A DNA stretch of 8,783 nucleotides from NCBI GenBank assembly GCA_016194795.1, contig JACQAX010000084.1, positions 1 to 8,783 on the forward strand, read 5' to 3'. Below are positions 1 to 6,255 of the stretch, piece by piece. Source of the stretch: Deltaproteobacteria bacterium. GTDB lineage: Bacteria > Bdellovibrionota > UBA1018 > UBA923. Position 1 is the stretch's first letter; each line of letters begins with the position of its first letter. The translations under genes and the position numbers were made by a program. The notes under the pieces were generated by a model. That model worked only from the letters and a program-made list of their open reading frames with translations. It had not been told where the DNA came from and ran no database searches.

Positions 1-463
1 CCGGTCCACCTCGCCCAGCACGATGTCGATGCTCCCGAGGATCGCAACCATGTCGGCGATAAGGTGCCCTGGACCGATCTCGGGAAGCACGCTCAGGTTG
101 ACAAAGGCCGGGGAGCGGACCTTGTAACGATAGGGCTTCTCAGAGCCGTCAGAAACGATGTAGAATCCCAGCTCGCCCCTTGGCGACTCAACCCTGGAGT
201 AGATGTCTCCCACCGGCGGCTTGAGCTTCTTTGGGACCTTCCCCATGATCTCACCAGGGGGCAGGTCCCGGAGGGCCTGCTCGACGATTTTGACGCTCTC
301 CGCCATCTCGAGTCGTCTGACCATGTAACGGTCAGACACGTCGCCGGCGGTTCCCACGGGAATGTCGAATTCGAAGCGGTCATAGATGGAGTACGGGTCG
401 TTCCTTCGCAGGTCCCACTTCATGCCGCTGCCCCGGAGCATCGGCCCGCTGATCGTTCCTCGA
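1..463 (-). CDS. nuoD: NADH-quinone oxidoreductase subunit D (NuoD/NdhH-like), C-terminal fragment
   Basis: This is the 49-kDa-type subunit of complex I, part of the quinone-reducing arm on the membrane face. Reading the minus strand from 462 gives about 154 residues. They include the family landmarks [49 protein letters not shown] and the terminal [12 protein letters not shown]. The last arginine codon is at 1-3, so the stop probably lies just outside the window. The N-terminal 200 or more residues are absent: upstream of TCGA at 460-463 the frame runs only five codons before meeting the TGA at 478-480, which is the stop of the neighbouring gene. The fragment lacks the insertion usual in proteobacterial NuoD before the VESPRGE region and looks more like the compact archaeal or cyanobacterial/Chloroflexi type. 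It uses AGG/AGA for several arginines, unlike the genes to its right. Family assignment is secure. Why it sits here is not; a chimeric join is the simplest explanation. Confidence 0.9.
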
Positions 464-477
464 CAAGTTTTTCTCGT

Positions 478-897
478 TCATGCTTTTCCTCTTTCGCGGG
501 TACGTTTGATGTTCGCGGCCGTTTCGTCGGTCTTCTTCTGCATGTCGCCAAGCGTCTTCTCGGAGTTCTCGCGATAGCGCGCGATCTGCTCCTGGTAGCG
601 GTTGCGGACTTTTTCCACTTCCGCTTCGCCTCTCATTTTCTCGTCCTCGATCTGCTTTTCCTGCGACTGGCGCACCTCGGCGAGGCGTTTCTCGTGGGCG
701 TCAGCCGCATTGGAGATCGTGATCTCGAAAGCCTTGTCGAGATCGGTTTTCACCGTCGCGTGGTGCTCGGCGAGGCGCTCGATCTCGATCTTGCTCTTTT
801 CCTTCACCTCGCGGAGCGTCTTGTCGTTCTCGTGCTCAAGCTGCGTCCGCGCCTGTTCGGTTCTGAGCTGCTGTGTTTGTAAGCTGTCGATCGCCAT
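478..897 (-). CDS. Small coiled-coil protein of unknown function
   Basis: I do not recognise a named family. The 139-residue product is almost entirely charged and helical. It is rich in Glu, Lys, Arg, Gln and Ala, has no proline and no membrane segment or signal peptide, and shows heptad-like spacing of Leu/Ile/Val/Ala (for example VKEKSKIEIERLAEHH and EAEVEKVRNRYQEQIARY). A long parallel or antiparallel coiled coil is the most that can be said, and a structural or scaffold role is inference. The ATG at 897 follows a purine-rich AAGAGGGA (about 913-920, minus sense) that is rather far away, with a closer GGAC. The gene ends in its own TGA at 478-480, so it looks complete. It sits only about 15 bases from the abrupt end of the nuoD fragment and is divergent from the DUF971 gene. 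Confidence 0.7.
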   Translation of the reverse strand: MAIDSLQTQQLRTEQARTQLEHENDKTLREVKEKSKIEIERLAEHHATVKTDLDKAFEITISNAADAHEKRLAEVRQSQEKQIEDEKMRGEAEVEKVRNRYQEQIARYRENSEKTLGDMQKKTDETAANIKRTRERGKA

Positions 898-924
898 AAA
901 CGTTCGTCCGTCCCTCTTAACAGT

Positions 925-2322
925 TTAGGTTTCGTGAATAGCCAAGTAAATCGGGCAAGGCTTGCCCATCCCGGTTCGATGTGCCAAAAATGCCGACGTG
1001 AACACGGTTCCAGTACCCACCAGCATCCAGAAGAAGTCCGAAACCGAGATGAGCATCGCCTGGAGCACCGGCCAGAGCACGGTGACGAAATTCGTCGACC
1101 TGCGCTTCGGCTGCCAGTGCGCCCAATGCGTCGACGAGTGGACCCGCCGCCGCCGCATCACGCGCGAGCAGATCCGCGCCGACGTCAAAACGACCGGACC
1201 GTCGACCGCCGGACGCTCGGCCTCGTTATACGCGGCCGCCCACAGCCGCGCGACCGCGACCGCCGCCATGCCCAGGCGCTGCACCGCCGCTTGCTGCACG
1301 GTAAGCTCGTCGTCTTCGGAGCCGGTCGGGCTCAGCGTGCTCGTGGCGAAAGCACGCACCAGCGCCGTGGCGGTCGGCGCGTCCACCGGCGGCTCGCAGG
1401 ACTGCGTCTGGCTTGTTTCGTTCTTCTTGGCTTGGTCGCGCGCCGCTGAGGCAAGCCCGCGCCCCGAGGCGCTGCCGTGCGCCCGTGCGCACTGGAGCGA
1501 GAACGCTTTGAGTAAAGGGTCAACGAGGTTCTGTCCGTTGTCGACGAGCTTCAGCAGCTCCGGCACGATGCGCGCACGAGTCAGCCCGTCGAGGCCTTTG
1601 CCGCCGAGCACGGCTTCCGCCTCATGCTCGACCACGGTGCTGGCAACCCGCGGCTCCTCCAGGATCCGGCGCTCGAACGCGTCGTAAACTCCCGTGGCGG
1701 GGATGGGATAGTGTCGTCCGTCGAAGTTCAACGTCGTGTTGAGCGGCTCCGCCAGGTCACTGACGTAGTGGCTGAGCAGGCCGAGATAGAACAACGCTTT
1801 GGGATACGCCTTTCCGCGCAGCTCGGCGACCGCGAGATCGTAAATCTGCAGGGCGCGCCAAGGCGCCGTGCCGTAAGCGCTGGGGTCGCTCTGGTTGCGA
1901 TCGAACTCCAGGACATAGGCCACGTTCTCGCGCAGAAGATCGCGGTACTTGTCACAGACCTTGAGGTACTCGCCGCTGGGCAGCTCCAGGACGGCATTGT
2001 CAGCCGTGCCAAACCGCAAAAATGCGTCGACTTCGAAGTAATGCAGCCCCTGCTCCTGGAGGGCGGCCGCGGTGGCTTTGGCACCGGTTTTTTTCGGAGA
2101 AGGCCCGGGCTGCGCGCGTCCCGACCACTCGACGTCCGGAACCACCGCCAGTCGCTTGAGCGTGGCGGTGTTTTTCTCGAAGTAGCGCGTCAGCGGGTGG
2201 TTCTGCGCGGCAAGCAGCCGAACCGCGGCGGACTGCACTTCCTCGTGACCGACGGTACCCCAGGCAAAGGCGTTTTGAGAGGCGATGGCGGAGAGAATCA
2301 CGAGACAACCAAGCATCAGCAT
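925..2322 (-). CDS. Secreted zinc-dependent phospholipase C / S1-P1 nuclease-like protein, 3' end replaced
   Basis: The ATG at 2322 gives a hydrophobic signal peptide (residues 1-20) with a clear AFA cleavage site, leaving Trp21 as the mature N-terminus. This is as expected for zinc phospholipase C, where the terminal Trp binds metal. Further family landmarks are His26, VVPD (Asp63), LHYF (His94) and the hallmark LLSHYVSDLAEPL (His185, Asp189), then GVYDAFE (Glu217). By my alignment two usual ligands differ: Asn195 and Tyr213 stand where histidines are expected. Residues about 280-340 form a low-complexity linker rich in Ala, Ser, Gln and Thr. Credible sequence ends near residue 373 (AYNEAERPAVD) at TCGA 1202-1205. 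The remaining open frame down to 925 is antisense to the DUF971 gene and should not be read as protein. Likely role: periplasmic or secreted hydrolase of phosphodiesters. Substrate unknown. Divergent from the thiolase gene by 88 bases. Confidence 0.8.
   Translation of the reverse strand: MLMLGCLVILSAIASQNAFAWGTVGHEEVQSAAVRLLAAQNHPLTRYFEKNTATLKRLAVVPDVEWSGRAQPGPSPKKTGAKATAAALQEQGLHYFEVDAFLRFGTADNAVLELPSGEYLKVCDKYRDLLRENVAYVLEFDRNQSDPSAYGTAPWRALQIYDLAVAELRGKAYPKALFYLGLLSHYVSDLAEPLNTTLNFDGRHYPIPATGVYDAFERRILEEPRVASTVVEHEAEAVLGGKGLDGLTRARIVPELLKLVDNGQNLVDPLLKAFSLQCARAHGSASGRGLASAARDQAKKNETSQTQSCEPPVDAPTATALVRAFATSTLSPTGSEDDELTVQQAAVQRLGMAAVAVARLWAAAYNEAERPAVDGPVVLTSARICSRVMRRRRVHSSTHWAHWQPKRRSTNFVTVLWPVLQAMLISVSDFFWMLVGTGTVFTSAFLAHRTGMGKPCPIYLAIHET
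953..967. repeat. Perfect 7-bp inverted repeat in a divergent intergenic region
   Basis: GGGCAAG and CTTGCCC are separated by a single G, between the divergent coiled-coil gene (start 897) and the DUF971 gene (start about 998). It could be an operator half-site pair or a dispersed genomic palindrome. It has no T-tract, so it is not an obvious terminator. No second copy was noticed in this window. Confidence 0.45.
998..1205 (+). CDS. DUF971 (gamma-butyrobetaine hydroxylase-like N-terminal domain) protein, N-terminal part only
   Basis: DUF971 proteins are small domains of about 100 residues with conserved cysteines, also found at the N-terminus of gamma-butyrobetaine dioxygenase. Their free-standing bacterial role is not well defined. 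From a GTG at 998 the sequence shows the family core: IAWSTGQ (usual WSDG, here Thr for Asp at residue 24), then LRFGCQCAQCVDEW with Cys39, Cys41 and Cys44, then ITREQIRADVK. The second half of the domain, normally an 'xVGxYAxxxxFSDGHxTGIY' segment, is missing. At TCGA 1202-1205 the reading frame passes into antisense of the phospholipase gene and stays open, without meaning, to 1687. A TTG at 962 in the same frame is an alternative start, but it lies inside the palindrome and gives an unlikely N-terminus. No strong ribosome binding site is visible for either start. The gene is truncated, by rearrangement or by misassembly. Confidence 0.72.
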
Positions 2323-2410
2323 CAGAGAGTTTATCGGCCGTGGGTCCCCCGACTTGATACGATCCGAACTAATAATTGAATCCTGAATCGGGCCCGCCTA
2401 AGATAGCGCC

Positions 2411-3476
2411 ATGACGACGAAAAACTCCGGAAAAGAGCTCGTGTTTCTAGCGGCAAAGAGAACCCCGTTCGGCACGTTCGGTGGAGCGCTTAAAGATGTT
2501 AATCCCTCTGAACTGGGTGCGTCCTGCGCACGCGCCGCACTGGAGCAGGCGGGCGTCTCGGCCCGCGACGTCCAGCACGTCATTGTAGGCTCGGTGTTAC
2601 AATCCACCGCGGACGCGATCTACGTCGCGCGCCACATCGGGCTCAAGTCCGGAGTGCCGATCGAAACGCCCGCGCTCGCCGTGAACCGCCTGTGCGGCTC
2701 CGGTTTCCAGGTGGTCGTCGAGGCGCAGCACCAGATGCTCGCGGGAGACACCGAGCTTGCTCTCGTCGGTGGCGTCGAGAACATGAGCCTCACGCCTTAC
2801 GCGCTTCGCGGCGTGCGCTTCGGCACCAAGATGGGGCACGGCCAGGTCGAAGATTACCTTTTTGCGGCGCTGACCGACTCCTACACCGGCTCGCCGATGG
2901 CGATTACTGCCGAGAACCTGGGTGCGAAGTACGGCATCACGCGCGGCCAGGTCGACGAATTCGCGCTTCTTTCCCAGACCCGCACGAAGGCCGCCGCCGA
3001 CAAGGGCCTCTTCAAGGAAGAGATCGCGCCGTATTCCATCACGGACAAGAAGGGAAATACCACCGTCGTCGCGGCCGACGAGCACCCCAAGCCCACGACC
3101 ACGCTCGAGGCGCTCGCGAAGCTCAAGCCTGTTTTCAAGGAGAACGGGCTCGTTACGGCGGGCAATGCGAGTGGCATCGTCGACGGCGCGTCGTGCATGG
3201 TCGTCGCGACGGCCGACTACGCCTCGAGAAAGAATCGAGGTGAACGAGGCGTTCGCCGCGCAGTATCTCTCCGTCGAAAAGGAGCTCGAGCTCGATCGCG
3301 CGCGCACGAACGTCAACGGCGGCGCGATCGCCATCGGCCATCCGCTCTCCGCCAGCGGCACGCGCATCACGGCCCATCTCCTCTACGAGCTCAAGCGCCG
3401 CGGAAAAAAACTCGGCCTCGGCAGCGCCTGCATCGGCGGCGGGCAGGGGATTGCCGTCGTCGTCGAAGTGTTCTAG
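2411..3476 (+). pseudogene. 3-ketoacyl-CoA / acetyl-CoA acyltransferase (thiolase), internal deletion and frameshift
   Basis: Thiolases join or cleave acyl-CoAs by way of an acyl-cysteine intermediate, in beta-oxidation or acetoacetyl-CoA synthesis. The N-terminal part (2411 to about 3224, 271 residues) carries VFLAAKRTPFG, GSVLQS, NRLCGSGFQ with the acylated Cys95, GGVENMS, MAITAEN and [13 protein letters not shown]. The C-terminal part is in another frame (about 3225-3476, 83 residues). It carries [23 protein letters not shown] (catalytic His) and [10 protein letters not shown] (second Cys). The best overall match I recall is the mitochondrial ACAA2 type. About 40-45 residues between 'ADYA' and 'IEVNEAF' are missing, including the usual MGIGP segment, and the reading frame shifts there, at TCGA 3224-3227. 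The first frame then runs on as nonsense to 3652. Both halves look otherwise undecayed, so the lesion is recent or artificial. The start ATG has only a weak ribosome binding site. Confidence 0.88.
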
Positions 3477-3488
3477 ACAGGATGGATC

Positions 3489-3623
3489 ATGCGCAACTTG
3501 CTGCCCAAGCTTCCCATCGACAAGGAGACGCTTCGAAAGAAGTGGTTTCTCTTTCCGCTGCTCGCGCTTTTTCTCGTCCTCTTAGCGCGCGAGCTGTCTG
3601 TCCTGGGTTCGCACCTTCACTAG
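3489..3623 (+). CDS. 44-residue single-membrane-span peptide or truncated membrane protein
   Basis: No family recognised. The ATG lies 12 bases after the thiolase stop, with a good AGGA (3479-3482) at a spacing of 6, so it looks translated and coupled to the thiolase gene. The product has a basic N-terminus (LPIDKETLRKKW), one hydrophobic segment (residues 19-32, FLFPLLALFLVLLA) and a short tail. The last 14 codons and the stop (3582-3623) lie antisense to the 3' end of the minus-strand membrane protein. The peptide may therefore be the leader part of a longer protein whose remainder has been lost. Alternatively, it may be a genuine small membrane protein with a convergent overlap. No TCGA lies exactly at the overlap; the nearest are about 3513 and 3533. 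Confidence 0.45.
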   Translation: MRNLLPKLPIDKETLRKKWFLFPLLALFLVLLARELSVLGSHLH

Positions 3624-4080
3624 CAAATAGCCCGTCACGAGCGCCTGCGTGAAGAGGTCTCCTGCCAGCTCGAAGCCGGCCTTGTAGTCGCGTAGGCTCG
3701 TCGAGTACACCCAGCACGCGATTCCCACGAATACGACCGTCGAGAAGACCAGAACCGGCTTGAAGAAGCGATGCCGTTTGGCGAGAGTGAGCACGAGCGG
3801 AGCGCCAAGCACGACGGTTGCCGCGAGCTCGACCGTCGTCGGTTGGCGCATCTCGTCGCCACCGATCGGCTTTCCCATCGCATACCACGATCTCGAGCGA
3901 CCAGAACCACGGGATCCAGCGCACCAACCTTGGATTTTCGACGTCGCGCCCCGGAAACATCAGCACGGCGATCGTGAGAATCGGCCCGATCAGGTACGGC
4001 GATACCGCGCCCAGGACCGTGAAAACCAGGATCGCCGGGATCAGCAGCGCCAATATCTTGAGCCAGAGCGGGAGCTTCAT
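3582..4080 (-). pseudogene. Membrane protein of unknown function, frameshifted in the middle
   Basis: The ATG at 4080 has a strong AGGAAG ribosome binding site five bases upstream. The first frame gives about 62 residues with two hydrophobic segments (about residues 5-25 and 29-43), then GRDVENPRLVRW and IPWFWSL. At TCGA 3893-3896 sensible sequence moves to another frame, which reads SRSWYAMGKPIGGDEMRQ. Two more hydrophobic segments follow (around TVELAATVVLGAPLVLTL and PVLVFSTVVFVGIACWVY). The tail is LLVKVRTQDRQLAR, then TAA at 3582-3584. The first frame stays open without stop to 3487 but is then meaningless. An ATG at 3878 could start the second part as a separate 98-residue protein. However, the continuous quality of WYAMGKPIGG upstream of that ATG argues for one broken gene. 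Function unknown. It is transcribed divergently from ftsY. Confidence 0.62.
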
Positions 4081-4146
4081 GGGTTCTTCCTAGGTTCTTT
4101 CTCTTGCCGGTTGCCTGAATCCGAGAAACATGAAAAACGGGCTCTC

Positions 4147-5277
4147 ATGGAAAATAATCAACTTCTCGTGATTATACTAGGCATTCTTCTAGTGTTGGGC
4201 GTCGTTGTCGTCGCGGTCGCCTTGCGCGCGCGCGCGCGACGCAAACCGCCGGTCGAGCAGCCGCTCCCGCCGGGAAAAGCCGAAATCCCGCCGCCTGCCG
4301 CTCCCGAAGCGAAGACTCCAGCGCCGCAGCCAGCCGTCGCTCCTGCTCCGACCCCGCCGCCCGCGGCCGCACCGCTTACCGACGAAGCGCGAGTCTCCAA
4401 AGGCCTCGGTCGCACGAAAGTCTTCTTCCAGCAGACCTTCGACAAGCTCTTTACGGGCGCCAAGGCCGAGGCGTTTTTCGGCGACATGGAAGAAGTCCTG
4501 CTTACCGCCGACATCGGCATCGACTTCACCGAAAAGATCGTCGCCGCCCTCAAGAGCTCCTTCGGGATGCGTCTTCCAGGTCGTGACGAGCTCAAGGCGC
4601 GCCTCTCCGACATCCTCATGCAACAGCTCCCGGGAAATCTGGGCGGCTCGGTCGATGCGCACCCGCGAGTCGTCCTGGTCGTCGGCGTCAACGGCGCGGG
4701 TAAGACGACCACGATCGCCAAGCTCTGCCAGCGCTTCCAGGCGCAGGGAAAGAAGGTCCTCGTGGGCGCCGCCGACACCTTCCGCGCGGCCGCGACCGAG
4801 CAGCTTCGCACTTGGGTTGAGCGCGTCGGTGCCGATGGCGTTTTCCAGAAAGAGGGCTCTGATCCCAGTGCGGTCGCGTTCGACTCCGTGCAGGCGGCGC
4901 GCAGCCGGGGCGCGGACGTGTGCTTGATTGACACGGCCGGCCGCCTCCACACGAAGGTCAATCTGATGGAGGAGCTCCAGAAGATGAAACGTGTTGTCGC
5001 CAAAGCCATGCCCGGCGCGCCCCATGACGTCTGGCTCGTCGTGGATGGCTCAACGGGTCAAAATGCGCTCAACCAGGCGCGTGAGTTCAACCAACACCTC
5101 GAGCTTACTGGCGTCGTCGTCACCAAGCTCGACGGCTCGGCCAAGGGCGGAGCGGTCCTTGCGATCGGCGCGGAGCTCAAGGTCCCCGTCGTGTTCATCG
5201 GCGTCGGCGAGTCCCCTGAGGATCTCGTCCCCTTCAACGGGAAGAGTTTCGTCGAAACCATCCTCGAGGGGCTTTGA
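4147..5277 (+). CDS. ftsY: Signal recognition particle receptor FtsY, membrane-anchored form
   Basis: FtsY is the SRP receptor GTPase. It docks Ffh-bound ribosomes at the inner membrane for co-translational insertion. The product is 376 residues. Residues 5-25 form an uninterrupted hydrophobic helix, followed by an Arg-rich stop-transfer (RARARRK) and a Pro/Ala/Gln linker to about residue 76. The N domain is at about 80-165. The G domain has P-loop VGVNGAGKTTT (179-189), DTFRAAA (210-216), DTAGR (262-266), TKLDGSAKGG (326-335) and the closing GVGE. Escherichia coli FtsY instead has a long acidic A domain without a true membrane span. The start at 4147 is chosen because it begins just before the hydrophobic helix. 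The frame is open upstream to 3760, but that part is antisense to the membrane protein. The ribosome binding site is weak. First gene of the plus-strand operon; 32 bases to zapA. Confidence 0.96.
   Translation: MENNQLLVIILGILLVLGVVVVAVALRARARRKPPVEQPLPPGKAEIPPPAAPEAKTPAPQPAVAPAPTPPPAAAPLTDEARVSKGLGRTKVFFQQTFDKLFTGAKAEAFFGDMEEVLLTADIGIDFTEKIVAALKSSFGMRLPGRDELKARLSDILMQQLPGNLGGSVDAHPRVVLVVGVNGAGKTTTIAKLCQRFQAQGKKVLVGAADTFRAAATEQLRTWVERVGADGVFQKEGSDPSAVAFDSVQAARSRGADVCLIDTAGRLHTKVNLMEELQKMKRVVAKAMPGAPHDVWLVVDGSTGQNALNQAREFNQHLELTGVVVTKLDGSAKGGAVLAIGAELKVPVVFIGVGESPEDLVPFNGKSFVETILEGL
4224..4238. repeat. (GC)n alternating tract inside ftsY
   Basis: A 15-base uninterrupted alternating G/C run encodes the Arg-Ala-Arg-Ala stop-transfer after the FtsY membrane helix. 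Such tracts can slip and can adopt Z-DNA. Here it is most simply explained by the codons CGC and GCG alternating. Confidence 0.6.
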
Positions 5278-5309
5278 CAGTAGGCCCCGGGATACGCTAA
5301 GTTTTGATA

Positions 5310-5612
5310 ATGGCGACGAAAAAATCCGTTTCGGTTCGCATTCTCGATCAAACCTTTCACATGACGACCGATGCCTCGCCCGAGCGCGTCGACAAGATCG
5401 CCGAGTTTTTGAGCAAGAACCTCCAGCAGGCGATCATGAAGTCGAAGAGCGGCTCGCCTTACCAGGCGGCGATCCTGGCGGCGCTGAACATCACCGAGAA
5501 ATATTTCGACGCCATCGAAAAACAGGGTGAGCTGAAATCGCGCGTCACCGAAAAATCGAAAAAGATCCTGGGACTGCTCGAGAGCGCGGGCAGCCCGGCC
5601 AAGCACCCCTGA
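5310..5612 (+). CDS. zapA: Cell division protein ZapA-like
   Basis: ZapA proteins bundle FtsZ filaments and stabilise the Z-ring at mid-cell. The product is 100 residues, normal for the family. It shows the N-terminal beta-strand pattern SVRILDQTFHM, the helix DASPERVDKIAEFLSKNL, the conserved AAILAALNITEKYFDA and a C-terminal coiled-coil helix (IEKQGELKSRVTEKSKKIL). The ATG at 5310 is preferred over the TTG two codons earlier because an AAG lies at a suitable distance and the N-terminus MATKKSV is typical. It is 32 bases after ftsY and 25 bases before the folate gene, so probably co-transcribed. The pairing of zapA with the cyclo-ligase gene is conserved across many Proteobacteria, which supports the call for this short protein. 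Confidence 0.85.
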   Translation: MATKKSVSVRILDQTFHMTTDASPERVDKIAEFLSKNLQQAIMKSKSGSPYQAAILAALNITEKYFDAIEKQGELKSRVTEKSKKILGLLESAGSPAKHP

Positions 5613-5637
5613 GTCGCTCTTAGAAAGTTCCGGAACC

Positions 5638-6255
5638 GTGGTTTCCGCGCCCCAGGCACCCAAACAGGAATTGCGAAAGAAAATCCTCGAGCAGCGCCAG
5701 GCGCTGAGCGCGGGAGAGGTCGCGCATCGTTCGAAACGTATTCTCGACAACTTCCTGAAACATTCCTCCGAGCTCCTTCCCGAGGGGGTCGAGAGCGTCG
5801 CGCTTTATTTCCCGATTCGCGGCGAGGTCGACACCCGCGCGTTCCACGCCCACCTTCGCTCCGGACGCAAACGCTGTCTCTTTCCCCGGGTCGCGAAGGC
5901 GGCCAAGCTGCAGCCCCTCGAATTCTTCGAGGTTGCCGACTGGTCCGAGCTCCGACTCGGTGCCTTCGGGATCGGAGAGCCGGTTCCCCTGCCGGGCGTC
6001 GCCCCGGTCAAGCCTGACGTCGTTCTTGTCCCGGGAACCGCCTTCTCGCTCGACGCCCATCGGCTCGGCTACGGCGCCGGGCACTACGACGCGACCGTCG
6101 ATGCCTGGAAAGCCGAGGGCCAGCGCGCCTCGGTTCGCCTCGTCGGCCTCGCTTACGAGTTTCAGATCGTCGAGCGCTTGCCCAGCGAGCCTCACGACCA
6201 GCGCCTCGACTTCGTCGTGGGCGAGGAGCGCTTCGTGGTAGGGGGTATCGAATGA
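5638..6255 (+). CDS. fau: 5-formyltetrahydrofolate cyclo-ligase (methenyltetrahydrofolate synthetase)
   Basis: The enzyme uses ATP to convert 5-formyltetrahydrofolate to 5,10-methenyltetrahydrofolate, returning the storage folate to one-carbon metabolism in the cytosol. The 205-residue length is normal for the family (YgfA/MTHFS). Visible landmarks are the N-terminal basic helix KQELRKKILEQRQALS, VALYFPIRGEVDT, the folate/Mg region VVLVPGTAFSLDAHRLGYGAGHYD (motif in residues 142-151) and LVGLAYEFQIVE. His149 replaces the Tyr usual in GxGxGYYD, a mild variation. The start is a GTG at 5638 with only a close GGAA upstream; no better in-frame start gives the N-terminal helix. The stop overlaps the next gene's ATG by four bases (ATGA), showing translational coupling to ymdB. 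Confidence 0.93.
   Translation: MVSAPQAPKQELRKKILEQRQALSAGEVAHRSKRILDNFLKHSSELLPEGVESVALYFPIRGEVDTRAFHAHLRSGRKRCLFPRVAKAAKLQPLEFFEVADWSELRLGAFGIGEPVPLPGVAPVKPDVVLVPGTAFSLDAHRLGYGAGHYDATVDAWKAEGQRASVRLVGLAYEFQIVERLPSEPHDQRLDFVVGEERFVVGGIE

Noticed and set aside
64..882. Long plus-strand open frame of 272 codons
   Set aside because: It runs across the nuoD junction and is antisense to both the NuoD fragment and the coiled-coil gene. Its sequence is low-complexity Leu/Arg/Val typical of an antisense frame.
925..1201. C-terminal extension of the phospholipase frame
   Set aside because: It is antisense to the DUF971 coding sequence, whose cysteine motif is clearly real, and contains no recognisable domain.
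2354..2376. TTGATA with TAATAA as a promoter for the thiolase
   Set aside because: The spacing between the boxes is only about 10 bases, far from the 16-18 required.
3760..4146. Upstream extension of the ftsY frame
   Set aside because: It has no membrane or signal features, is antisense to the minus-strand membrane protein, and would bury the FtsY membrane anchor in the middle of the protein.
4224..4238. GC alternating tract as a phase-variation switch of ftsY
   Set aside because: FtsY is normally essential, so switching it off is implausible. The tract is explained by alternating Arg and Ala codons.
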